NCBI RefSeq assembly: GCF_049347105.1
Contig: NZ_CP186334.1
Span: 744,001 to 808,000 of the forward strand
DNA length: 64,000 nt
Origin: Gaoshiqia hydrogeniformans
Lineage (GTDB): Bacteria > Bacteroidota > Bacteroidia > Bacteroidales > Prolixibacteraceae
Direction of reading: 5' to 3'
Shown: positions 34,632-44,007 of the stretch, piece by piece
How positions within the stretch are numbered: position 1 is the first letter of the stretch
Layout of the letters: the number at the start of each line of letters is the position of its first letter
Position numbers and translations under genes: made by a program
Notes under the pieces: model-generated
The model's database searches: none
Told to the model about the DNA's origin: nothing
Seen by the model: only the letters and a program-made list of their open reading frames with translations

Positions 34632-36197
34632 ATGACAATTAATCAATCTACTATAAAAGTTCTTCTTCTGGCTTTGTTCGTATGTGCAGTTGCATGTACC
34701 GAAAACTACGAGGAATACAATACCAATCCATACAATGTCACCAAAGAACAGATGAAAGCTGACGGTTACAATGTGAGTGCAGCCCTGGTGGGCTTGCAGG
34801 GATGGGTATTACCGACCAATACCAATACATTCCAGTTTACCGATTGTCTTCTCGGGGGATCTTACGGGGGATACCTGGCCGATTCAAACAGTGGTTTCAA
34901 TGCCGGAAAATTCTCAACATATAATCCTCAGCTGACATGGAATAAGGTTCCGTTTAATGATATTATTCCAAAAATATTTACAAATCTTACCCAAGTCAAA
35001 TCTGTCACTGACGATCCGGTTCCACTGGCCATCGCCATGATAATTAAGGTTGCATCCATTGTTCGCATAACCGATATCTACGGCCCTATTCCGTATTCAA
35101 AAGTTGGCGAAGACGGCAGCCTGACAGCTCCTTATGACTCTCAGGAAAATGTTTACAACAAAATGTTTGACGAACTGAACCAAGCAATTGAAACATTGAC
35201 TGTTCATAAGACCGAAGCCATTAGCCCCAATGCAGATAAGGTTTTCAGCGGAAACCTCATTAAGTGGATTAAGTTTGCCAACTCAATGAAACTTCGTATG
35301 GCTATGCGTATCGTTTATGCCAATCCAACTCTTTCGCAAACTGTTTCCGAAGACGTTGTTGCACACGAAGTAGGTCCAATGTCTGCTAACAGCGACAACG
35401 CCTACATGACTGTTACCAAGACTCCGTTCAGAGTTATTTGCTATGAGTATAATGGTGGCGATTCCCGCATTTCGGCTGATATAACTTCATATATGAACGG
35501 GTATAACGACCCTCGGCGCTCATTCTATTTCACTCAATCCACATTTCAAAATGGAGCGACAAACGGATTCGTTGGTTTGCGTAATGGCATTCAGATTCCT
35601 GCAAACACAATCGCACAGGCTTATTCAAATATGAATATAACCTCGGAAGAGTCAAAGATTTTATGGATGAATGCTGCTGAAACTGCTTTTCTTAAAGCAG
35701 AAGGAGCACTTCGGGGATGGGCCATGGGTGGCTCAGCCGAAACGTTTTACAATGAAGGAATCGAACTCTCATTCGAACAATGGGGAGCTTCAGGTGCCAG
35801 TTCTTACATGGAGAACTCAACAAATACCCCCGGCGCCTATGTCGATCCGATGGGATCATTTACGTACAGCGGATCTCCCAGTACCATTACGGTAAAATGG
35901 AACAACAGCTCCACAACTGAACAAAATCTCGAACGCATTATCACCCAAAAATGGATTGCTAATTTTCCGCTTGGCCTTGAAGCATGGGCAGAGTTCCGCC
36001 GTACCGGCTATCCGAAGTTAATGCCTGCCGTAGTGAATAACAGCGGCGGCGATGTGACCGACAACGAAATGGCGCGCCGGCTGACTTATCCGACAAGCGA
36101 ATATGAAGAAAACCGGGCAAATGTGAATGCTGCCTTAGGATTGCTTGGCGGCGCCGATAAAATGAGCACTCACGTATGGTGGGATTGTAAGAACTAA
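34632..36197 (+). CDS. SusD/RagB-family surface glycan-binding lipoprotein
   Basis: 521 aa, beginning 12 bases after susC. Lipobox AVAC (Cys 22) followed by TENYEEYNTNPYNV, the start typical of the SusD-like_2 subfamily. TPR-like segments include IVRITDIYGPIPYSKVGEDG and LIKWIKFANSMKLRMAMRI; the C-terminus has ERIITQKWIANFPLGLEAWAEFRRTGYP. It forms the hinged lid on the SusC barrel. Its ligand is inferred to be an N-glycan from the neighbouring GH18 genes. Confidence 0.95.
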   Translation: MTINQSTIKVLLLALFVCAVACTENYEEYNTNPYNVTKEQMKADGYNVSAALVGLQGWVLPTNTNTFQFTDCLLGGSYGGYLADSNSGFNAGKFSTYNPQLTWNKVPFNDIIPKIFTNLTQVKSVTDDPVPLAIAMIIKVASIVRITDIYGPIPYSKVGEDGSLTAPYDSQENVYNKMFDELNQAIETLTVHKTEAISPNADKVFSGNLIKWIKFANSMKLRMAMRIVYANPTLSQTVSEDVVAHEVGPMSANSDNAYMTVTKTPFRVICYEYNGGDSRISADITSYMNGYNDPRRSFYFTQSTFQNGATNGFVGLRNGIQIPANTIAQAYSNMNITSEESKILWMNAAETAFLKAEGALRGWAMGGSAETFYNEGIELSFEQWGASGASSYMENSTNTPGAYVDPMGSFTYSGSPSTITVKWNNSSTTEQNLERIITQKWIANFPLGLEAWAEFRRTGYPKLMPAVVNNSGGDVTDNEMARRLTYPTSEYEENRANVNAALGLLGGADKMSTHVWWDCKN

Positions 36198-36211
36198 AAC
36201 AACAATGCGTT

Positions 36212-37279
36212 ATGAAAAATAAAGTCGAAAAGAAAATACGATTAATCATCTCAGGGTTCATAATTGCAGCTCTGTTTAGCGCGTGTGAAGAATGGGCACA
36301 ACCGGAAAGTCTGACAATCGTACAAGCAAATATCGAAGAACAAAACCCGGAGTTATATGCTCAATATCTTGAAAATTTGAAAGCATACAAAAATTCGGAT
36401 CACAAGATTGTTCTGGCATGGTTCGATAACAAGATCAAAATACCTGTCACCCGGGCACATCACCTAAGCGCAATTCCTGACAGTGTTGATATTGTTATGA
36501 TGATGTACCCCGACGAACTTTGCGAACGGGAAATCCGGGAAATCGAATCAATCCGAGCCAATAAGGGGACCAGGGTGATTTATACAATCAGTTATCCTGA
36601 GATAGAAAGCCTTTACAGTGCCACAATTGAAGCTGAAATAGAAGAATCCGGAATCTCTGCTACCGAAACAGCTGGATTTACAGCTTTTTTAAACTCGTAC
36701 ATGAACAATGCTCTGGCTTTGACCGACAAGTACAACTACGACGGTATCTGCCTGTTATACAAAGGAAAAGACCTTACTTATCTTGACGATGAAGACAAGT
36801 ATAATGAATATGCATCACGGCAGGAAGCTTTCTTGTCTAAAATCAGCCAATGGTATACAAACCACGAAAATAAAACACTGATTTTTGAAGGTAGTCCGCA
36901 AAATATAATCAATAAACCGTTTTTATCTTCATGCAGCTATATTGTTCTTGGAAATACAACAGCAGCATCGGCATACCAGTTGACACTAAACACAAAAATG
37001 GCTATAACAGGCGGCGTTCCAACAGACCGTTTTATCGTAAGCGTCCCAACCTGCTCCCTTGATCCGGATGATGTAAAAACCGGTTATTTCACCAATCAGT
37101 CGGGTACGGCTGTCAGGGCAATAACTGAAGCAGCCTATTGGGTAACGACTTCGGAACCCGGATACAAAAAGGCAGGTATCGGTATTTACAATATCCAAAA
37201 CGACTACTACAATACGAGTTTAGTATATAAGTACACCCGGGAAGCCATTCATATTATGAACCCTTCTCCTAAAAATTAA
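36212..37279 (+). CDS. GH18-like surface protein, catalytic residues lost (probable glycan-binding protein)
   Basis: 355 aa lipoprotein (lipobox FSAC, Cys 25, then EEW). The fold is recognisable as GH18, but the catalytic signature DxxDxDxE reads D177-G-I-C-L-L-Y-K184, so the two later Asp and the Glu acid are replaced by Cys, Leu and Lys. It therefore should not hydrolyse and most likely binds glycan at the surface, like the GH18-like partner (BT3986) in the B. thetaiotaomicron high-mannose locus. It lies 14 bases after the SusD gene and 5 bases before the DUF1735 gene, inside the PUL operon. Confidence 0.8.
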   Translation: MKNKVEKKIRLIISGFIIAALFSACEEWAQPESLTIVQANIEEQNPELYAQYLENLKAYKNSDHKIVLAWFDNKIKIPVTRAHHLSAIPDSVDIVMMMYPDELCEREIREIESIRANKGTRVIYTISYPEIESLYSATIEAEIEESGISATETAGFTAFLNSYMNNALALTDKYNYDGICLLYKGKDLTYLDDEDKYNEYASRQEAFLSKISQWYTNHENKTLIFEGSPQNIINKPFLSSCSYIVLGNTTAASAYQLTLNTKMAITGGVPTDRFIVSVPTCSLDPDDVKTGYFTNQSGTAVRAITEAAYWVTTSEPGYKKAGIGIYNIQNDYYNTSLVYKYTREAIHIMNPSPKN

Positions 37280-37284
37280 AGACC

Positions 37285-38439
37285 ATGAAATTCAGACTAT
37301 ATTTTATTTTAATGGTATTAATAGCAGTATTTACATTTACGCGTTGCCTGGACACGGATCCCGATGGATCGTTGTTCGACAATAAAGTTTATATTGATGC
37401 CGGTTCCAAAACAATCACCTTATTAGTTAAAGACGAGACGGAAGCCTCGAAAACATTCCACGCTGCATTAGCCAAACCGGCAGAATCAACAATAAAACTT
37501 CTTTTTGAAGAAGATAAATCTCTTGTCAGCACATACAACAGCGCATATTACGACCAAGCATACATGCTCCCTGCCAAGTATTATGAAATATCTGCTAAAG
37601 AAGCTATAATCCCGGAAGGGAGCGCTGTCTCAACAGATATCACCGTTCACTTTAAATCGATTGATAATCTTTCAAGAGACACCGTTTATGTTCTTCCAGT
37701 GACAATTGCAAATGCAGATAAAATGGATATTCTCAAGAGTGGCCGTACGCTTTATTTTGTATTAAAAGCCGGTGCCCTCATCAATGTCGTTGCCGATATT
37801 CATGAAAATTATCTCGCCGTAAACTGGACTAATCCGGATGTTTGCAATAATCTGTCACAGGTAACGATGGAAGCATTGATCCGTGCCCGCACATTCAATA
37901 AACTGATCAGCACCGTGATGGGAATCGAAGGAAAATTTCTGATTCGTATCGGAGATTCAGGTTATGACCCCAACCAGATTCAGATTGCCACCAGTAATGG
38001 TAACTTCCCGGGAGCAACTTCAGACAAGGGTTTGCCGGTCAATGAATGGGTCCATATCGCATTAACCTATGATGCTCTTACTTATGAATACAACATCTAT
38101 GTGAACGGAAAAGTCCAGTCTACAGGCATCCATCGAAATATCGGACTGATTAATCTGGGAGTTGGAGGGACAAACGGATTCTTTATTGGCCGTTCGTACG
38201 ATAATAATCGTTCACTTGACGGGGAGATTAGTGAATGTCGTATTTGGAATATCATACGTACCAAAGATGAGATTGCCAATAGCCCTTATTTTGTTGTTCC
38301 TGATGCAGAAGGCCTGGTTGCTTACTGGAAATTTGATGAGGGATCAGGTAATACGGTTAAAGATCAAACGGGCAACGGAAATAATGCCGTGGCTAACAGT
38401 AATCTTAAATGGACATCAGTTGAACTTCCGGAGAAATAG
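37285..38439 (+). CDS. DUF1735 plus LamG-domain surface lipoprotein
   Basis: 384 aa. Lipobox FTRC (Cys 21) then LDTDPDGS. The N-terminal part (about 25-160) is a DUF1735 domain with KTFHAALAKPAESTIKLLFEED; the C-terminal part (about 170-384) is a LamG/concanavalin-like domain (VTMEALIRAR; GLPVNEWVHIALTYDA; YVNGKVQSTG; ECRIWNIIRTKDEI; LVAYWKFDEGSGNTVKDQTGNGNN). Such proteins bind carbohydrate at the surface. Corresponds in position and layout to BT3985. Confidence 0.8.
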   Translation: MKFRLYFILMVLIAVFTFTRCLDTDPDGSLFDNKVYIDAGSKTITLLVKDETEASKTFHAALAKPAESTIKLLFEEDKSLVSTYNSAYYDQAYMLPAKYYEISAKEAIIPEGSAVSTDITVHFKSIDNLSRDTVYVLPVTIANADKMDILKSGRTLYFVLKAGALINVVADIHENYLAVNWTNPDVCNNLSQVTMEALIRARTFNKLISTVMGIEGKFLIRIGDSGYDPNQIQIATSNGNFPGATSDKGLPVNEWVHIALTYDALTYEYNIYVNGKVQSTGIHRNIGLINLGVGGTNGFFIGRSYDNNRSLDGEISECRIWNIIRTKDEIANSPYFVVPDAEGLVAYWKFDEGSGNTVKDQTGNGNNAVANSNLKWTSVELPEK

Positions 38440-38462
38440 GTCATTTTAAATTGAAAGGAATT

Positions 38463-39857
38463 ATGAATTACATAAAACGAATAAGAATAAGCCTGTTTGC
38501 AGCAATGCTTATACTGACAATAGGAAACTTCACCTCTTGTGTTGATGATATTCATATTGGCAACATTGACGAGAGCAGTTACGAAACAGTAAAAGATGTT
38601 TACGGCTATTTGAGAAATTACAAAAGCTCGGTGAGCAACTCCGTTATTGAAATTTTTGATGGAGAAGAACATGCTACGGGAGAGCTTTATTTCGGTCTTA
38701 CCAAAGTAAGTCACATCGCTGTTGATGTTAAACTCAAAATCGACGAAACGGTACTCACGGAATATAACAAAGAGAATGGGACTAATTACGAAATGTTTCC
38801 AACAAGCTTAGTGACAATTGAAGAAAACGGCGCCATCCTGATTGCACCAGGCGCAGTGAAATCAGATCCGATTACTATCACGGTTTCCAAGAGCGATCTC
38901 ATTGAGTATAACAAAACCTATATGCTGCCCCTTTTAGTCGAATCAGCATCCAATGGGGTGAAGTTATCAACCGGTTCAAAAAACTATATCTATTGTGTCA
39001 AATTTTTGAAAACTCCCAACCCCAGAAAAGACAGCGGTATTATGTCATTTTGCTATCAGGAGGTCAATAGCCTTAATATTCTGAGCGTTGGTGAATACAC
39101 GCTTAAGAACAGTGGCAAACCCTTTTATGATGTTGTCTTTATTTTTGCAGCAAATGGCAAGTTTAACGAAGAAACCGGCCGTTCATACTGTTTTTGTAAT
39201 GAAAACGTGCAATGGATTCTCGACCATCGTGAAAAATACATCAAACCATTGCAGGATAAAGGAATTAAAGTCAGCCTTTCGATACTCGGAGGTATTGCAA
39301 ACTTCACGCCTGAAGCTGCACGCGATTTCGCGCAGGAGTTGAAAAAAATTGTTGAGACCTATGGCCTTGACGGCGTTGACTTCGATGACGAATACGACAG
39401 CTACGATGCTTCTGTTCCAGGACATACCACGGCAACACAGCAAACCTACGCTCGTCTGGTGTATGAAGTTAAAAAAGCCATGCCCGACAAACTGGTAACT
39501 TTATACCACATCGGTAAGGTTGGATTCAATTTTGATGTTGACGGAATGGAACCCGGTGAGTTTATCGACTACGCCTATTACCCCTATTACGGAAGTTACA
39601 ACACAAGCGGGTTGTCAACATATAAAGGTATGAACAGAAGCCAATGGGGGCCTTACCCCCTCAATTTAGGCAGTACCTCAACCTTTACATCCACGATGAG
39701 CACGCGTTTCAACAACCTTCGGAATGATGGTTATGGGGTGAATCTGCATTATTGTTTGCCGTCAAGAGATTATTCGTCTGTACTGAACCCAATGTCTCAG
39801 ATTATTTACAATGAGCAGGTCGAGTTTTCAGGAATCATCTATGATAAAGATTGGTAG
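38463..39857 (+). CDS. GH18 endo-beta-N-acetylglucosaminidase with N-terminal DUF1735 domain
   Basis: 464 aa from the ATG at 38463; the frame also allows a TTG at 38451, which I reject. Lipobox FTSC (Cys 26). A DUF1735 domain (about 30-180) precedes the GH18 barrel. The catalytic signature is complete: LDGVDFDDEY, with D303, D306, D308 and the acid E310, the form found in Endo H, Endo F1 and EndoBT-3987. Those enzymes cut between the two core GlcNAc residues of N-glycans and release high-mannose chains at the cell surface. No GH92 mannosidase lies in this window; the released chain would be degraded by genes elsewhere. Confidence 0.88.
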   Translation: MNYIKRIRISLFAAMLILTIGNFTSCVDDIHIGNIDESSYETVKDVYGYLRNYKSSVSNSVIEIFDGEEHATGELYFGLTKVSHIAVDVKLKIDETVLTEYNKENGTNYEMFPTSLVTIEENGAILIAPGAVKSDPITITVSKSDLIEYNKTYMLPLLVESASNGVKLSTGSKNYIYCVKFLKTPNPRKDSGIMSFCYQEVNSLNILSVGEYTLKNSGKPFYDVVFIFAANGKFNEETGRSYCFCNENVQWILDHREKYIKPLQDKGIKVSLSILGGIANFTPEAARDFAQELKKIVETYGLDGVDFDDEYDSYDASVPGHTTATQQTYARLVYEVKKAMPDKLVTLYHIGKVGFNFDVDGMEPGEFIDYAYYPYYGSYNTSGLSTYKGMNRSQWGPYPLNLGSTSTFTSTMSTRFNNLRNDGYGVNLHYCLPSRDYSSVLNPMSQIIYNEQVEFSGIIYDKDW

Positions 39858-39942
39858 AAATTGCATTCACCGGCACGGGAGAGCAGGATATGACACCGCT
39901 TCTCTTCCATAATCGGGCATTGCATAAATTATTTTTAAACAC

Positions 39943-41436
39943 ATGAACATGAAAAAACTGTTTATAATAGTAACTGCCATCGCATTTTTGTTCTCGTGCA
40001 GCGATGACAACAACGAGGAACTGACCCAACAGGATGAGATATCAATCAGCGCCGAAACCATCCTGTTCAACAGTGAAGCTGTAAGTGCCTCAAACACCGT
40101 CAAAGTAACCTCGAGTAATGATTGGAGACTGACAGGAAAAAAAACCTGGTGTATACCGTCATTGGTTGAAGGGAAAAACGGAGATCAGGTGAGCTTCACA
40201 GCTGAAGAAAACAATACAGGGGAAAACCGAAGTATTACCTACACGTTTATATGTGGCAGCAAGATTGCAAAACTAGAAGTAATGCAAAGTCAGAACAACG
40301 TGATCGAACTTGTTACCAAAACCATCTACGACGTTGCTTCTGCCGGTTCGGATATCTCTGTCAGACTTAATACGAATGTCAATTTCACGATCGAGATCCC
40401 TGATGAAAATAAGGAATGGATCACCAATCCAAATACCAATACTCCACCCCAGGGCATTGAACCGTCCTGGCTTTATTTCAAAATTGCCGGGAATAACACT
40501 TATAGGGCGCGAACAGGCAAGATCATTATTAAAGGACAAGGCATTGCAGACCAGGAAATAACGATTAATCAGGCGCAAAACGACGCAATTATCCTGAATG
40601 AGATCAACTACCACGTAAGTTCCACAGGAGGGGTAGTTACCGTGAACCTCCAAAGTAATGTTCCTTATACGGTATCAATACCCGCTTCAAAACAGACTTG
40701 GGTTGGCAAAACTTCCGAAACAACTGCTCCCGTAACTGAAGGGCTAAACAGTTTTCAGGAAACATTCGAGGTAAATGAAACAACGATCTCCCGCGTTGCC
40801 CAGATAACATTCGCAGGAGGTGCAGCATCATCAACCGCAATTTTTGTGCAACTATCCGCCAATCCGGTGTATACGACAATTCCCGATATCAACTTCCGCA
40901 ACTTCCTAAAGAGCAACGATTATATATTTGTCATGAATGATGTAACCGGTGAAAGTGTCGCCACCCAGGATGGATTAAATGCAACTTCCTTCGCGGTAAG
41001 CAGCAGAACAATTTATTCGTTGCTTGGTATCGAAGTATTTACCAACCTAAGAACTCTCAACTGTTCTTCCAATTACATCACCGAATTGGATTTAAGTTAC
41101 AATACTGCGATTACCTCATTAACATGCACAACGAATAAACTGAATAAACTTATTCTTGGCGATATTAATATTACATCATTATCATTCACAACCAATAACC
41201 TGAGAAACCCGGCATTGGAATATTCAACTGAGCTAACAATCGTGAGTAATAAATTGAGAACATTTACCTGTTCGAGCACGCAAATAATAACTCTTGATAT
41301 GTCGGAATGTCCTGCTCTGACCTCTCTGACCTGCTCAAGTGCTACAGCGCTGACGACCTTGTACCTGAAAGAGAGCCAGATTGCTAATCTGACAACATTC
41401 AATAAACCCGCAGCAACCACCGTAGTTTACAAATAA
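39943..41436 (+). CDS. BACON-repeat and leucine-rich-repeat surface lipoprotein (497 aa)
   Basis: Lipobox LFSC (Cys 19) followed by SDDNNEE, a surface-export acidic signal. Three BACON-like beta domains follow (about 35-115, 118-210, 215-305), recognisable by NTVKVTSSNDWRL, SDISVRLNTNVNFTIEIP and GGVVTVNLQSNVPYTVSIP, each ending in a strand such as ITINQAQN. From about 312 the protein changes to short leucine-rich repeats (TNLRTLNCSSNYITELDLS; ITSLTCTTNKLNKLIL; LTSLTCSS). BACON domains bind glycans or mucins; LRRs bind proteins. Last gene of the PUL, 85 bases after the GH18 gene. Its role may be to hold glycoprotein at the surface. Confidence 0.72.
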   Translation: MNMKKLFIIVTAIAFLFSCSDDNNEELTQQDEISISAETILFNSEAVSASNTVKVTSSNDWRLTGKKTWCIPSLVEGKNGDQVSFTAEENNTGENRSITYTFICGSKIAKLEVMQSQNNVIELVTKTIYDVASAGSDISVRLNTNVNFTIEIPDENKEWITNPNTNTPPQGIEPSWLYFKIAGNNTYRARTGKIIIKGQGIADQEITINQAQNDAIILNEINYHVSSTGGVVTVNLQSNVPYTVSIPASKQTWVGKTSETTAPVTEGLNSFQETFEVNETTISRVAQITFAGGAASSTAIFVQLSANPVYTTIPDINFRNFLKSNDYIFVMNDVTGESVATQDGLNATSFAVSSRTIYSLLGIEVFTNLRTLNCSSNYITELDLSYNTAITSLTCTTNKLNKLILGDINITSLSFTTNNLRNPALEYSTELTIVSNKLRTFTCSSTQIITLDMSECPALTSLTCSSATALTTLYLKESQIANLTTFNKPAATTVVYK

Positions 41437-41457
41437 TCCGAAGTTGCGTATTGTCTG

Positions 41458-41494
41458 AAGGCCGTTTCAAATCTGATGTTGAGACGGCCTTTTT
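41458..41494. terminator. Bidirectional terminator, PUL / tamL
   Basis: AAGGCCGT-T-TC and GA-G-ACGGCCTT pair around AAATCTGATGTT, followed by TTTTT. Sits between two convergent genes. Confidence 0.85.
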
Positions 41495-41508
41495 GCATCC
41501 GGACGGCA

Positions 41509-43848
41509 TCAGAACGGATAACCAATGGCAAAGGACAGGCTGAAATGTTCGGCTTTGATCGGGTAGTTCCCGATAATAAAACGTTTGCCCGGTTCGAGCG
41601 ATGGATCTCGGAGTTTCATACCCAAATCGAAGCGAAAAACAAAATAGGTGAAGTCGAACCGGAATCCGGTGCCGGTACCAATGGCCAGTTGTTTGTAAAA
41701 CTGATCAAATTTAAACTGGGCCCCCTCCCGGTTGTCCTTATTGTTGACAGCCCAAATATTCCCGGCATCAAGAAAAAAAGCGCCTTCGAGTAATCCCAAA
41801 AGCGGGTAGCGGTATTCCAGGTTCCCTTCCAGCTTAATATCTCCGGACTGGTTTGGATAAGCGTCTTCCGAAGCTTTGTATGTGCCCGGACCAAGAGTTC
41901 TGACCTGCCAGGCCCGGATGCCATTGGCCCCTCCTGTAAAATACTTCTTTTCGAAGGGCAGTACGTCAAAATTACCGTAGGGCAGGCCGATCCCGAGAAA
42001 GGCACGCCCCACAATGGAGTTTGCTTTATCGAGCATGAAACCGTAGCGGTACTCGAAGTCCGTTTTCAGGTACTGCGCAAAACGGGTCCCGAATACTTTG
42101 TAATATTCCGATTCAACATTCGTCACCGGATCCTGCTCCGTTACTTTACTTTTCCCAATCAGCCGGGTGTATGCCGACAACAGATTCCCCGACGATTCGA
42201 ATGACCACCTGAAGTAATGATAATTGTCTTTCAACCCGAGAATGCGGGTATTATCAACCAGGGTGTAGTTCAAGGCCATGATCATGTGATCGGTGAAACT
42301 GCTTTTGATGTATAAGTCTTCGATTGAATTTATAAAATCGGGGTTAAACTCGTACAGATTGACATAATTCAGATCAACTATATTCAGGTAGTTTGTACGG
42401 AACGGCTTGCTTTTCCAGGTGTAACCATATTTAAAGGTGGTGATTGTCCGCGTATAATCCGGACGTCGCTGATAATTATAGCCTAAGGTAAAACTCGTTT
42501 GCGGTACCTGGTAATGAAAGAAGTGCCGGTCGTCCAGCGGACTTAAAAACTTGGGGAGTGTCAGCGAACTTTCAAGGCCGTATTCCCGCGTATTAAAGTT
42601 TAGCCGGCTTTCGCTGACAACTGCCTGCTGGCGCTCAAAAGCCCCTTTCAGGGTAACATTAACAATCTCCGCCCCGCGAAAAAGATTCCGGTGCTGATAA
42701 TTCAGGTTACCGGCTACCCCCAGGTTTCCCGATGAGTTGGTTCCTTCCACATCTACCGAAAATCCCTGCCGTTGCAACGGGGTCATCAACAAATTACAAT
42801 CCAGCACTCCAATAGAATCATTCCCCAGCGAATCAACCACATCAAAGTTCAGGTTCACGACTTTAAACTGCTGCAGCTGATTCAGCGAACGAAATGTTTT
42901 TTCAACATTTCTCAGCGAATAATAGGTACTGTCCTTCACCCGGTTCAGGCGTTCAAACAACTCCGGTTTGTATTTCATGCTTCCCCTGTAAAAATAGGTG
43001 TACGGTGGTTCGAAAATGGTGTCGGGTTTTGCCAGCTCTTTGGTGAATGCAACTTGCGGGGGAATATAATCCGGGTTCACCCGGTAGTTCCTGATCACGA
43101 ACCTGCGGTGAGCGACCAGATCATCAGAAACATCTGCCAGGTCGGCATCGGAAATAACAACCGTCAGATCCACCTGTTTCCGGTTTAAGCTGCTGTCGGC
43201 GACAAACTGCACAAAGTCTTTTGAAAAACCATAATATCCCCGGTTTCTCATCAGTACCGTTATACGTTCTCTTTCTGCATTTAACTGATCCACATCAAAA
43301 ATATCATTCCTTTTTACCACCTGACGGCTGGTATCAGCCAGGATCACCGGGCTGATCCGCGGATCTTCAATTTCGTAAGCGTAACTCCGCACCCGGTAAG
43401 GCTCGCCGGCCCGGATATGAAAGCTCAGGTTTACCTTTGGTTTTTTGGGGTGAACCGTTAACGAATCGATAATCACGGCATCGTAAAATCCCTTGTTCCG
43501 CAAATAAATAGACAATTGCTCCATCGATTTGCTTTTCTGCCATTCTTCATAAATCACCGGGGCCTCCCCAATGCGTTTTAACCAACCATCATCCTTCCTC
43601 GAGGACGACAAGTTATACATGGCCAGGTGAAACTTCAGAAAACCAATGATCTTGAGGTTTCCTTCCTGCCTCACCTGCCCTTTTAGTTCTTCCTTATTGA
43701 TTTGCTTATGGTCGACACGTACAGATACATTATTTAACAGGTATTTTCCCTCAGGCACATACTTCGTCGAAGAACATGCGCTGATCACGGCAACTGCCAG
43801 AAATAAAACCGCCAACCGTACCTCTGTATTTACCAATCTCTTTCTCAT
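41509..43848 (-). CDS. tamL: TamL, lipoprotein TamA-like Omp85 family protein
   Basis: 779 aa with an unusual lipoprotein signal for an Omp85 protein (AVISAC, Cys 25), the hallmark of TamL of Bacteroidota. POTRA-like domains fill about 25-400 (SVRVDHKQINKEELKGQV; FYDAVIIDSLTV; RGYYGFSKDFVQFV) and the C-terminal half is the beta-barrel, with the surface-antigen motif GGANGIRAWQVRTLGPG and the end AEHFSLSFAIGYPF. It should help insert outer membrane proteins or transport lipids with TamB, whose gene is not next to it here. Divergent from rlmB-like 44008. Confidence 0.85.
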   Translation of the reverse strand: MRKRLVNTEVRLAVLFLAVAVISACSSTKYVPEGKYLLNNVSVRVDHKQINKEELKGQVRQEGNLKIIGFLKFHLAMYNLSSSRKDDGWLKRIGEAPVIYEEWQKSKSMEQLSIYLRNKGFYDAVIIDSLTVHPKKPKVNLSFHIRAGEPYRVRSYAYEIEDPRISPVILADTSRQVVKRNDIFDVDQLNAERERITVLMRNRGYYGFSKDFVQFVADSSLNRKQVDLTVVISDADLADVSDDLVAHRRFVIRNYRVNPDYIPPQVAFTKELAKPDTIFEPPYTYFYRGSMKYKPELFERLNRVKDSTYYSLRNVEKTFRSLNQLQQFKVVNLNFDVVDSLGNDSIGVLDCNLLMTPLQRQGFSVDVEGTNSSGNLGVAGNLNYQHRNLFRGAEIVNVTLKGAFERQQAVVSESRLNFNTREYGLESSLTLPKFLSPLDDRHFFHYQVPQTSFTLGYNYQRRPDYTRTITTFKYGYTWKSKPFRTNYLNIVDLNYVNLYEFNPDFINSIEDLYIKSSFTDHMIMALNYTLVDNTRILGLKDNYHYFRWSFESSGNLLSAYTRLIGKSKVTEQDPVTNVESEYYKVFGTRFAQYLKTDFEYRYGFMLDKANSIVGRAFLGIGLPYGNFDVLPFEKKYFTGGANGIRAWQVRTLGPGTYKASEDAYPNQSGDIKLEGNLEYRYPLLGLLEGAFFLDAGNIWAVNNKDNREGAQFKFDQFYKQLAIGTGTGFRFDFTYFVFRFDLGMKLRDPSLEPGKRFIIGNYPIKAEHFSLSFAIGYPF

Positions 43849-43932
43849 AAAAGATTTTCCAAAAATTTTCAGCTTAAAGATCCCGTTTTCTTTTTATTCC
43901 GCTGCCCGGGATTGAATCGTCTGTTTGTTTCA

Positions 43933-43962
43933 CAAAAATAAGCGCTCATCATAGCAAACAAA
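43933..43962 (-). promoter_or_regulatory. Promoter of tamL
   Basis: On the minus strand TTTG (43959-43962), 18 bases, then TATTTTTG (43933-43940). Near-perfect consensus, 85 bases upstream of the tamL ATG. Confidence 0.65.
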
Positions 43963-44007
43963 TCATTCAGGCTGTTTATTTTTACAAATTGTTTGCCGAA
44001 ACCCATC

